Position numbers and translations under genes: made by a program. A stretch of DNA of 5,822 nt from JAEUMD01 sp044222395 (GTDB taxonomy: Bacteria; Pseudomonadota; Alphaproteobacteria; Rhizobiales; Hyphomicrobiaceae). Shown here piece after piece: positions 1 through 5,822 of the stretch. A model generated the notes under the pieces. The model was not told the origin of the DNA, did no database searches, and saw only the letters and a list, made by a program, of their open reading frames with translations. The DNA lies in contig JBGANK010000099.1 in assembly GCA_044222395.1 (NCBI GenBank), positions 1 to 5,822 of the forward strand, written 5' to 3'. Each line of letters begins with the position of its first letter. Position 1 is the stretch's first letter.

Positions 1-1
1 C

Positions 2-1606
2 TGCTGGCATCTCATCCGGCAGGACCACAGTGCATGCGGCGGGCTCGATGCCTATGTGAACCCGCGGTCACACCGAATCTCTGCAAGGCTCGTCGGCGGG
101 GGCAGGAACGCCGCCATGTGCGACTGGCACTTCGAGGTGCTGAGTGGTCAGCAACTCTCATGGCGCAGCAAGCCGACTCGATGTGGTGACCCGGTCAGCG
201 TCGACGTCCCCTATCCCAGCACAGGCCGCCTTACAGTGTCCGTTGACGGGGTGAATGCGGGCGAGACGGTAATCCGCGTCAAAGATCTCTTCATCGTGGG
301 ACTTGGAGACTCTTATGCGTCGGGCGATGGCAACCCCGATCGCCCGGTGCGATGGCGCGACGACACGGCCGCAAGCTTCGGCAACGTCCGCAGCCTCGAT
401 CTGGGTGGCTATCCAGAACGAAAGGCGACCCCGATCGCATACAAAGGGCGGCGGGTCGATGGACCAAGCGCTTTTTGGCTCAATCAGCCATGTCATCGAT
501 CGCTCTATTCCCATCAGCTTCGCGTAGCGCTTCAACTCGCGCTTGATGAGCCGGATCGTTCCGTGACCTTCCTCGGACTCTCGTGCTCCGGCGCAGAGAT
601 CACGTCGGGGCTTCTAACGGCATGGAAAGGAGTCGAGCGGTTCCCGACGGCGCCTCGGCGCTCACAGATCGGCGAGGCTGCCATTGCCCAGTGCGGTGGA
701 CAAGGTTTTGAGATCCGGAACTACGCTTCGAGTTTCACCGATGGCGGACGCATCCCTTCCCTCGATGGGCTCTCACTGGAGCGATGTCCACCCGACAAGG
801 CGCGCAAGATCGACCTGGTGCTCATCTCCATAGGCGGCAATGACGTCGGATTCGCAAAGCTTGTCGCGTACGCGATATTGCAGGAACACTCACCGCTGCG
901 CGGCGTCGGTCAAGTGTACACGCCGCGAGAGGTGAAGGCGCTGTTCCCTGAACTCACATCCAGGTTCAAACTCTTGCGTCGAGCGCTTCACAACCACCTG
1001 CACATCCCGTGGAACGAGCCCCGGAGGATCGTGCTCACCGCATATCCGACGATCGCAGTCGAGCGCGATGGACAAAGCATCTGCGAAGGTGGAAACAGCG
1101 CTGGTCTCGACGGCTTTCCGGCATTTCGACTGGATCGGAGGCGCGTCGCCGAGGCGGAGGCCGTTGCTGCCGATCTCAATGAACGGTTGGTGCTTGTCGC
1201 GAGAAAATACGGCTGGTCGTTCGTGTCGCAACACCGTCCTCGATTCGCAGGGCGTGGGATCTGCGCGGGTCAGGAGGCTCGAAGCGGCACTGGCCATGAC
1301 GAGCTGCTTCTGCCCCGCTGGACAGGACGTGCCTGGTCACCGTATCGGCCCTCCGCCTACGAGCCCTACGCACCTCGGATGCGATGGATACGGACCTCGA
1401 ACGACGCTTACATGACGGCGCATATCGACTTCTCCAGCGACCTTCGTAGACAGGCTCGAGGCGACGGACGGTATCAGCCGACCGACTTGTTGAGAGCAAG
1501 CACGTTCGGGGGCGCTTTTCATCCGACTGCCGAAGGGCAGGCAGCTATTGCGGATGCCGTGCTCGACCGAGCTCGCCGCATCGTGCGGCAGTCCGGAGCA
1601 CATTGA
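2..1606 (+). CDS. Secreted SGNH/GDSL esterase-lipase, SEST-like (5' partial)
   Basis: Probable extracytoplasmic serine esterase or lipase of the SGNH superfamily; the substrate is unknown. Residues are numbered from the GTG at 56. Block I is GDSYASG at 84-90 with nucleophile Ser86. A CHRS segment (146-149) and SCSGA (176-180) follow, as in Streptomyces-type SEST-like esterases. Block III is IGGND at 259-263 (Asn262) and block V is FHPTAEGQ at 488-495 with catalytic His489. There is no Asp three residues before that His, so a Ser-His dyad helped by a backbone carbonyl is likely, as in some Streptomyces esterases. About 80 residues before block I look beta-rich and Ig-like, with Cys22 and Cys43. 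Further cysteines (146, 177, 212, 244, 343, 403) suggest disulfides and export. The GTG at 56 lacks a Shine-Dalgarno sequence and a signal peptide, and the frame is open back to base 2, so the gene almost certainly begins outside the window. Family call is firm; substrate is not. Confidence 0.88.
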   Translation, partial: CWHLIRQDHSACGGLDAYVNPRSHRISARLVGGGRNAAMCDWHFEVLSGQQLSWRSKPTRCGDPVSVDVPYPSTGRLTVSVDGVNAGETVIRVKDLFIVGLGDSYASGDGNPDRPVRWRDDTAASFGNVRSLDLGGYPERKATPIAYKGRRVDGPSAFWLNQPCHRSLYSHQLRVALQLALDEPDRSVTFLGLSCSGAEITSGLLTAWKGVERFPTAPRRSQIGEAAIAQCGGQGFEIRNYASSFTDGGRIPSLDGLSLERCPPDKARKIDLVLISIGGNDVGFAKLVAYAILQEHSPLRGVGQVYTPREVKALFPELTSRFKLLRRALHNHLHIPWNEPRRIVLTAYPTIAVERDGQSICEGGNSAGLDGFPAFRLDRRRVAEAEAVAADLNERLVLVARKYGWSFVSQHRPRFAGRGICAGQEARSGTGHDELLLPRWTGRAWSPYRPSAYEPYAPRMRWIRTSNDAYMTAHIDFSSDLRRQARGDGRYQPTDLLRASTFGGAFHPTAEGQAAIADAVLDRARRIVRQSGAH

Positions 1607-1657
1607 AATGCGGCGCAAGGCGGAGGTGGGCGCAATGCCGCGGCTGCAGGGCGAGAG

Positions 1658-1671
1658 GCGCTGCGAAGCGC
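1658..1671 (+). other. Short GC hairpin with GNRA-type loop
   Basis: GCGCT and AGCGC form a perfect 5-bp stem around the loop GCGA. No T-run follows, so it is not a canonical intrinsic terminator. It lies in the leader before the small ORF and the reductase gene and could be an RNA structure, but short stems of this kind are frequent in GC-rich DNA. Confidence 0.25.
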
Positions 1672-1694
1672 GGCGAGAAGGGCTGAGGTGTACG

Positions 1695-1844
1695 ATGCCA
1701 CAATCAGCAGCAACTACCGTCGAACCGGCCCAACCGACCACACCAGAACGGGTGCAGCAGATAACGCCAGTATTGGTCGCGGAGATGGTCCAGCGGCCGT
1801 CGGCTGCCGATCGCGCAGAGGAGACCGCTCATGCGGGCTGTTGA
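1695..1844 (+). CDS. Small candidate ORF, 49 aa, resembling PhaC N-terminus
   Basis: Hypothetical; I do not recognise a family. The ATG at 1695 is preceded by GAGGTG (1685-1690) at a spacing of four bases. The stop overlaps the reductase start by 14 bases, an arrangement that would allow translational coupling. A longer start at 1635 also has a good Shine-Dalgarno (GGAGG, 1622-1626, spacing eight), but the extra 20 residues look like random GC-rich, arginine-rich translation. The product is acidic to neutral, rich in Ala, Pro, Thr and Gln, with no membrane segment. Residues 20-36 align without gaps to the segment of the downstream PHA synthase that begins AQQLTPVML, with 8 of 17 identical and several conservative changes. 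It could be a real small protein sharing a short helix with PhaC, a leader peptide, or a decayed fragment of a duplicated phaC 5' end. It could also be chance. Confidence 0.4.
   Translation: MPQSAATTVEPAQPTTPERVQQITPVLVAEMVQRPSAADRAEETAHAGC
1817..1823 (+). promoter_or_regulatory. Ribosome binding site of the reductase gene
   Basis: AGAGGAG lies seven bases before the ATG at 1831. This supports that start, which also places the FAD-binding GxGxxG motif immediately at the N-terminus, as expected for this family. The site lies inside the small ORF at 1695-1844. Confidence 0.75.
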
Positions 1845-3276
1845 CGTAGCCATCATCGGCGCGGGCTCGGCCGGTATAGCGGCCCGGAGCGAGGTCGCCA
1901 GGGTCACAGACGATTATCTCGTGATCGATGACGGGGCGCTCGGGACGACATGCGCCCGTGTCGGCTGCATGCCCTCCAAGGCGTTGATCCAGGTTGCCAA
2001 CGACTTTCATCGCCGAACCCTGCTCGAGGAGATGGGTATCGCCGGCGCTGGCACTATGGCGGTCGACCGCAGCAAGGTCATGGCTCATGTGCGTCGCCTG
2101 CGTGATGCGTTCGTCGCAGGTGTCCTCAAGGACATGCGCACGTGGCAGAAGCACGTCATGCGAGCGCGGGCACGGTTCGTCGGTGCCGATACGCTCGCGG
2201 TCGGTGACGAGACTCTCAGAGCCAAGTCTATCGTCGTCGCGACCGGCTCCCATCCGATTGTTCCAGCGGCCTGGCGCTCGCTGTCCCAACATGTTCTCGA
2301 TACGGACCGGCTCTTCGAAGAGAAGACAATTCCGGATCGAATGGCCGTGATCGGAGCCGGCGCCATAGGTACCGAGCTTGGTCAGGCGCTGGCAAGGTTG
2401 GGCGTCGAGGTCGTCGTTGCCACGACCAGCAAGGCCGTTGGCGGGCTGAGCTCTCCGGCTCTGCAGGAAGCAGCCGCCAAGCTCTTGTCCCGCGACATGA
2501 GGATCCGCATTGGCAATGCGGATCTCAGCGCAGGAGGTGAGCGCGCCGTGAAGCTGACGGTCGACGGGGAGTCATGGGAGGCGGACGCCGCCTTGGCAGC
2601 GGTCGGACGCAAGCCGCAACTCGCCGGCCTCGGCCTTGAGGAAATCGGGGTGCGGCTCGACGACAAGGGCCGGCCCATAATCGACGAGACGACGATGAGG
2701 ATCGACGGCACGAGCATCTATATCGCCGGTGATGCGAGCGGTGGCCGGGCCATATTCCACGAGGCGGTCGATGAGGGTCGCATGGCCGGGTACAATGCTG
2801 CGCGCGTGGATAGCCACTGCTTCCAGCGCACGCCCCGGCTGGCCATTACCTTCACGGATCCCAACATCGGGATCGTCGGGCGCAGCTGGCAGAGCCTTGT
2901 CGATGAAGGTGCCGACTTCGTGACGGGCGGGGCCTCGTTCGCGCGCCAGGGACGCGCCATTGTAATGCGCGAGAGAGACGGCCAGATCGAGGTCTATGCG
3001 GACAGGAAGAGCGGCCGGCTGCTCGGTGCGGAGATGATCGCGCCAAGGGCCGAAAATCTTGCGCACCTGCTCGCCTTCGCGCTGTCGATGGACCTCACAG
3101 TGCACCAGGTGCTGCAGATGCCCTTCTATCACCCGGTCATCGAGGAGGGCTTGCGCACGGCGCTGAAGGACGCCGCCTACAAGCTCGAGCGGCGATTTCG
3201 TGACATCGAGCTGATGCGCTGCGCCGAGCCGCCCGTGGGCGGCGACGGGAGTGCCAGCTTCGTCGAAATGCGTTGA
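1831..3276 (+). CDS. lpdA: Dihydrolipoamide dehydrogenase-family flavoprotein
   Basis: FAD-dependent pyridine nucleotide-disulfide oxidoreductase, cytoplasmic and probably a homodimer. In the Lpd family it oxidises dihydrolipoamide with NAD+; the actual substrate here is unproven. The 481-aa length is normal. In order: FAD-binding GAGSAG (10-15); the redox disulfide in TTCARVGCMPSK with Cys41 and Cys46; the ATG motif VVATGS (135-140); the nucleotide-binding GAGAIGTELG (175-184); the second FAD motif IYIAGDA (296-302); and the C-terminal dimerisation domain with YHPVIEE, giving His434 and Glu439 at the spacing of the catalytic His-Glu pair. Unlike mercuric reductase, it keeps the His and has no C-terminal vicinal cysteines or N-terminal metal-binding domain. 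The acidic residue that normally binds the NAD ribose appears replaced (Ala197/Thr198), so NAD versus NADP use is open. It is the first sure gene of the set; phaC follows after nine bases. No lipoyl domain or 2-oxoacid dehydrogenase E1/E2 gene is nearby, which argues against a dedicated E3 role. Confidence 0.9.
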   Translation: MRAVDVAIIGAGSAGIAARSEVARVTDDYLVIDDGALGTTCARVGCMPSKALIQVANDFHRRTLLEEMGIAGAGTMAVDRSKVMAHVRRLRDAFVAGVLKDMRTWQKHVMRARARFVGADTLAVGDETLRAKSIVVATGSHPIVPAAWRSLSQHVLDTDRLFEEKTIPDRMAVIGAGAIGTELGQALARLGVEVVVATTSKAVGGLSSPALQEAAAKLLSRDMRIRIGNADLSAGGERAVKLTVDGESWEADAALAAVGRKPQLAGLGLEEIGVRLDDKGRPIIDETTMRIDGTSIYIAGDASGGRAIFHEAVDEGRMAGYNAARVDSHCFQRTPRLAITFTDPNIGIVGRSWQSLVDEGADFVTGGASFARQGRAIVMRERDGQIEVYADRKSGRLLGAEMIAPRAENLAHLLAFALSMDLTVHQVLQMPFYHPVIEEGLRTALKDAAYKLERRFRDIELMRCAEPPVGGDGSASFVEMR

Positions 3277-3280
3277 GGAG
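3275..3280 (+). promoter_or_regulatory. Ribosome binding site of phaC, overlapping upstream stop
   Basis: GAGGAG begins inside the TGA stop of the reductase gene and sits five bases before the ATG at 3286. It decides the phaC start: the in-frame GTG at 3280 lies within this site and is therefore unlikely to be used. The overlap suggests translational coupling of the two genes. Confidence 0.75.
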
Positions 3281-3285
3281 TGACC

Positions 3286-5172
3286 ATGGGACAAAAAGCG
3301 CTGATTCCCGCGAATCCGGACCTGCACGGCACATCAAAGGCGGCTCAACAACTGACGCCAGTGATGCTCCCGGAGGTGCTGCAACAGTTGAGCAATGGAT
3401 TATCGGATTTCTGGCTTGGTGCGAGTGCAGCTGGCGATGAAGATGTCTCGCAGCGCGTCGGCGAGGCGCTGGATCGTTCCTGGCACTACCTCGCCTCGCG
3501 CCGCACGCTCGGTCTGTCGCCGATGGCCGTTGCCGAGGCCTACTTCGACTGGATGATCCATCTGGCGGCATCCCCCGGCAAGCAGCTGCAGCTCGCCGAG
3601 AAGGCGGCGCGGAAGTCTGCGCGGCTCGCCCACTACATGGCGCATTGTGCCCTGCGCAGCAACGGGGTCGCCCCCTGCATCGAGCCGCTGGCCCGGGACA
3701 AGCGGTTTGCCGACGAAGCTTGGCAGCAATGGCCGTTCAACGTCATCTACCAGGCCTTTCTGCTCAATCAGCAGTGGTGGCATGTGGCGACGACGGGCGT
3801 GCGCGGCCTCGGCGACAAGCACGAGGCACAGGTCAACTTCGCCACCCGGCAGGCGCTTGACGTGATGTCGCCTTCGAACTTCGTCCTTACAAATCCCGAG
3901 GTTCTGCAAAGAACGTTCGCCGAGGGCGGCGCCAATCTTATGCGGGGTTACTGGAACTTCATCGAGGACTGGGAGCGGACCGCGAATGGCCGGCCGCCAC
4001 ATGGCGCCGAGGCCCACGCGGTCGGCCGCAATCTGGCGCTGACGCCAGGCAAGGTCGTCTACCGCAATCGCTTGATGGAGCTGATCCAGTACGCGCCAAC
4101 CACCGACAAGGTGCATCCCGAGCCGATCCTGATCGTGCCGGCGTGGATCATGAAGTACTACATCCTCGACCTGACGCCACAGAACTCACTCGTGAAGTAC
4201 CTCACGGACCAGGGCTTCACGGTTTTCATGATCTCGTGGAAGAATCCGGGCTACGAGGACCGCGACCTCGGCATGGACGACTACCGGAAGTTCGGCGTGA
4301 TGGCCGCGCTCGATGCGGTCAACACCGTGGTGCCCGATCGGAAGGTGCATGCTGTCGGCTATTGCCTCGGCGGCACACTGCTCTCGATCGCGGCCGCCGC
4401 CATGGCGCGGGACGGGGACGAGCGGCTTGCGACCCTGAGCTTCCTGGCCGCGCAGACCGATTTCGAGGAGGCCGGCGAGCTGACGCTGTTCGTCACGGAG
4501 AGCCAGGTCTCCTTCCTCGAGGACATGATGCGCGAGCAGGGCTACCTGGACACCCACCAGATGGCGGGGGCCTTCCAGATGCTGCATTCCAACGATCTCG
4601 TCTGGTCGCGCGTGATCCACGACTACCTGATGGGCGAGCGCCATCCGATGAACGATCTGATGGCCTGGAATGCCGACGCGACGCGGCTTCCCGCGCGGAT
4701 GCACTCGGAGTACCTGCGCAAGCTGTTTCTCGATAACGAACTCGCCGAAGGACGCTTCAAGGTCGGGGGACGAACCGTCGCGCTGACCGATATCCGCCAG
4801 CCGATTTTTGCCGTCGGGACCGAGACCGACCACGTCGCGCCCTGGCGGTCGGTCTACAAGTTCCACCTGCTGACGGACACCAACGTCACCTTCCTGCTGA
4901 CCAACGGCGGCCACAACGGCGGCATCGTCTCCGAGCCTGGTCACAAGGGCCGGCGCTACAGGGTGCGTACGAAAGAGGAGGCCGATCGCTACCTCGACCC
5001 TGAATCCTGGTTCAAGGAAACGCCGCCAACGGAGGGCTCCTGGTGGCCCGCGTGGGCTGAGTGGCTGTCGAGCCAGTCCGGAAAGCGAGTTACTCCGCCG
5101 GAATTTGGAGCACCCGGCAAGGGGCTTGCCGCCCTGGCTGATGCGCCTGGCACGTATGTTCTGCAACGCTGA
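3286..5172 (+). CDS. phaC: Class I poly(3-hydroxyalkanoate) synthase
   Basis: Polymerises (R)-3-hydroxyacyl-CoA, typically 3-hydroxybutyryl-CoA, into PHA at the surface of cytoplasmic storage granules, releasing CoA. With the ATG at 3286 the protein is 628 aa, somewhat longer than the roughly 590 aa usual for class I. The first 60 or so residues are an extension. The PHBC_N-type segment follows at about 61-110 (SWHYLASRRTLGLSP, then AYFDW and HLAASPGK). Next come the PhaC N-terminal domain and the alpha/beta-hydrolase core. The lipase-like box is GYCLGG with nucleophile Cys360; Asp515 (in GTETDHVAPW) and His543 (in NGGHNGG) complete the triad, matching Cys319, Asp480 and His508 of the Cupriavidus necator enzyme. 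A Trp-rich tail (WFKE, WWPAWAEW, about 575-593) is typical. Class I is favoured by length and by the absence of phaE or phaR. It is nine bases downstream of the reductase gene and shares its likely transcript. Confidence 0.95.
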   Translation: MGQKALIPANPDLHGTSKAAQQLTPVMLPEVLQQLSNGLSDFWLGASAAGDEDVSQRVGEALDRSWHYLASRRTLGLSPMAVAEAYFDWMIHLAASPGKQLQLAEKAARKSARLAHYMAHCALRSNGVAPCIEPLARDKRFADEAWQQWPFNVIYQAFLLNQQWWHVATTGVRGLGDKHEAQVNFATRQALDVMSPSNFVLTNPEVLQRTFAEGGANLMRGYWNFIEDWERTANGRPPHGAEAHAVGRNLALTPGKVVYRNRLMELIQYAPTTDKVHPEPILIVPAWIMKYYILDLTPQNSLVKYLTDQGFTVFMISWKNPGYEDRDLGMDDYRKFGVMAALDAVNTVVPDRKVHAVGYCLGGTLLSIAAAAMARDGDERLATLSFLAAQTDFEEAGELTLFVTESQVSFLEDMMREQGYLDTHQMAGAFQMLHSNDLVWSRVIHDYLMGERHPMNDLMAWNADATRLPARMHSEYLRKLFLDNELAEGRFKVGGRTVALTDIRQPIFAVGTETDHVAPWRSVYKFHLLTDTNVTFLLTNGGHNGGIVSEPGHKGRRYRVRTKEEADRYLDPESWFKETPPTEGSWWPAWAEWLSSQSGKRVTPPEFGAPGKGLAALADAPGTYVLQR

Positions 5173-5182
5173 GTGGTGACGG

Positions 5183-5650
5183 ATGATGGTGAGCGAGGTT
5201 GCAGCGATGAGCGCTCAACGCAATGCGCGGCGCGCGGCACAGGTCCTGGGAGCGGTCGCAATCCTGTTTGGGCTTCTGACCATCGCGTCAGGAGGGCGTG
5301 TCCTTTTCGGTGATGCCGCCGCGCGGTCTGCGGCTGGTACCGTCGTTCCCTTCGTCCTGTGGTTCAACTTCGCCGCAGGCTTCGCTTACGTGGCGGCCGG
5401 ACTCGGATTGGCGGCGCGCGTGAGTTGGGCCGTCTGGCTGTCGGGCGCAATTGCGGTAGCCACGGTGCTCGTGTTCGCTGGCTTCGGTCTGCACGTGTGG
5501 CGCGGCGGTACTTACGAGCTGCGAACCGTTGGTGCCATGTCGCTGCGCAGCATCGTCTGGATCGGCATTGCAATCACCGCATCGCGGCTCGCCAAAACCT
5601 GGAATGCGCGACACGCGGGATCAAGCAATGGAGAGCTTCACCATGTCTGA
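5183..5650 (+). CDS. Small integral membrane protein, four predicted helices
   Basis: Unrecognised family. The product is 155 aa from the ATG at 5183, or 147 aa from the ATG at 5207, which has the better Shine-Dalgarno (GAGG, spacing eight). From the longer start, hydrophobic segments lie at about 18-38, 54-78, 81-104 and 117-137. The N-terminus has several Arg residues (SAQRNARRAAQ) before helix 1, so a cytoplasmic N-terminus is likely by the positive-inside rule. A polar stretch between helices 3 and 4, HVWRGGTYELRTVGAMSLRS, looks like a conserved functional loop. The short hydrophilic C-terminus ends in His-His-Val. It starts 10 bases (or 34, for the later start) after phaC, and its last codons overlap the start of the next gene, so it very likely belongs to the same operon. 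No enzymatic motif is seen. A role in sensing, transport or anchoring cannot be told from the sequence. Confidence 0.8.
   Translation: MMVSEVAAMSAQRNARRAAQVLGAVAILFGLLTIASGGRVLFGDAAARSAAGTVVPFVLWFNFAAGFAYVAAGLGLAARVSWAVWLSGAIAVATVLVFAGFGLHVWRGGTYELRTVGAMSLRSIVWIGIAITASRLAKTWNARHAGSSNGELHHV
5195..5198 (+). promoter_or_regulatory. Possible ribosome binding site for an internal start at 5207
   Basis: GAGG lies eight bases before the ATG at 5207, whereas the ATGs at 5183 and 5186 have only a weak GGTGA-like sequence before them. It favours the shorter 147-aa form of the following membrane protein. Confidence 0.45.
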
Positions 5651-5822
5651 AGGAAAGAAGAACATCGTGGTCGGTCTTATGATGCTGGTGGGCTTTATGG
5701 TCTACGGCTTCGTGCTGATCTACCTCCGCGACTTCGCCCCTGGGAAGGAGAAATGGATCGCGGACTACGCGGTCGGCAAGCACTTCGAGTCGCGCCTCGC
5801 CCACGTCCACGGCAATCTGTTC
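5643..5822 (+). CDS. Small membrane protein, N-terminal part (runs off right edge)
   Basis: This frame is open for all 60 codons to the edge of the window. The ATG at 5643 overlaps the end of the preceding gene by eight bases (ATGTCTGA), a classic sign of translational coupling, and GGAG (5630-5633) lies nine bases upstream. The peptide begins MSEGKKN, followed by one clear membrane helix at about residues 8-28. A hydrophilic segment with LRDFAPGKEKW comes next, then SRLAHVHGNLF, which looks like the start of a second helix. The two His (54 and 56) in this stretch could be ligands for haem or metal, but that is only a guess. No family is assigned. The missing 3' part would decide it. Confidence 0.72.
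   Translation, partial: MSEGKKNIVVGLMMLVGFMVYGFVLIYLRDFAPGKEKWIADYAVGKHFESRLAHVHGNLF

Larger units (their letters stand above)
1607..1830. other. Intergenic spacer between esterase and reductase operon
   Basis: This 224-base spacer separates the esterase gene from the reductase-PHA synthase set. No GC stem followed by a T-run is present, so no Rho-independent terminator is called for the esterase gene. No convincing -35/-10 pair or sigma-54 site was found by eye, although a promoter for the downstream genes would be expected here. It contains a short GC hairpin at 1658-1671 and a small candidate ORF at 1695-1844, both listed separately. Confidence 0.6.

Noticed and set aside
123..139. TGGCAC...TGC resembling a sigma-54 promoter
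   Set aside because: It lies inside the esterase coding region, lacks the correct -12 element spacing, and has no gene starting downstream of it.
1637..1649. GCCGCGGC and CTGCAG palindromes in the spacer as an operator or terminator
   Set aside because: They are short, overlapping GC palindromes without a T-run and without a known operator pattern, and are expected by chance at this base composition.
1714..2292. Minus-strand open frame (192 codons) covering the spacer and the reductase 5' end
   Set aside because: It overlaps the FAD-binding and redox-disulfide region of the reductase on the other strand and has no domain or ribosome binding site that stands out.
3280..3285. GTG at 3280 as start of phaC
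   Set aside because: This GTG overlaps the GAGGAG ribosome binding site. The ATG six bases later has correct spacing.
2572..3327. Minus-strand open frame (251 codons) opposite the reductase gene
   Set aside because: It is antisense to conserved Lpd motifs, has no recognisable motif, and spans the reductase-phaC junction without any sign of its own signals.
3400..4116. Minus-strand open frame (238 codons) opposite the 5' half of phaC
   Set aside because: It is the antisense shadow of the conserved PhaC N-terminal region, with low-complexity Arg/Leu/Val composition.
4143..4736. Plus-strand open frame (197 codons) inside phaC
   Set aside because: It is out of frame with the catalytic core of PhaC and gives a Gly/Arg/Asp-rich translation typical of an alternative frame in GC-rich coding DNA.
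4186..5166. Long minus-strand open frame (326 codons) opposite phaC
   Set aside because: It is fully antisense to a certain PHA synthase gene with an intact triad, and its translation is Arg/His/Val-rich with no domain. This is the usual shadow of GC-rich codon bias.

Overview
The window looks like chromosomal DNA from a GC-rich proteobacterium, most plausibly an alphaproteobacterium of the Hyphomicrobiales (Rhizobiales) type. That guess rests on the high GC content, the class I PHA synthase and the tight gene packing. There is no rRNA or other marker here to fix the taxon. All recognisable genes are on the + strand.

Left part (1-1606): the 3' part of a gene for a probably secreted SGNH/GDSL esterase or lipase of the SEST-like type. 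Its frame is open to the left edge, so the true start and any signal peptide lie outside the window. A 224-base spacer (1607-1830) follows. It has no convincing terminator or promoter, but it holds a small candidate ORF (1695-1844) with a Shine-Dalgarno sequence. That ORF overlaps the start of the next gene.

Centre and right (1831-5822): a compact, apparently co-transcribed set. It contains (i) a flavoprotein disulfide reductase of the dihydrolipoamide dehydrogenase family, (ii) a class I poly(3-hydroxyalkanoate) synthase (phaC) whose Shine-Dalgarno overlaps the stop codon of the reductase gene, (iii) a small protein with four predicted membrane helices, and (iv) the 5' end of a second small membrane protein that starts inside the last codons of (iii) and runs off the right edge. 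The PHA synthase has its full Cys-Asp-His triad and the reductase keeps its redox disulfide and His-Glu pair, so both look functional.

How they may work together (inference): PHA synthesis is a sink for carbon and reducing power. A linked pyridine-nucleotide/disulfide oxidoreductase and two membrane proteins suggest a storage module tied to redox or energy state, not a plain phaCAB operon. No phaA, phaB, phaE, phaR or phasin gene is visible here. The least explained points are the small ORF before the reductase, which carries a 17-residue stretch resembling the N-terminus of the downstream PHA synthase, the missing acidic NAD-binding residue in the reductase, and the uncharacterised membrane protein pair.
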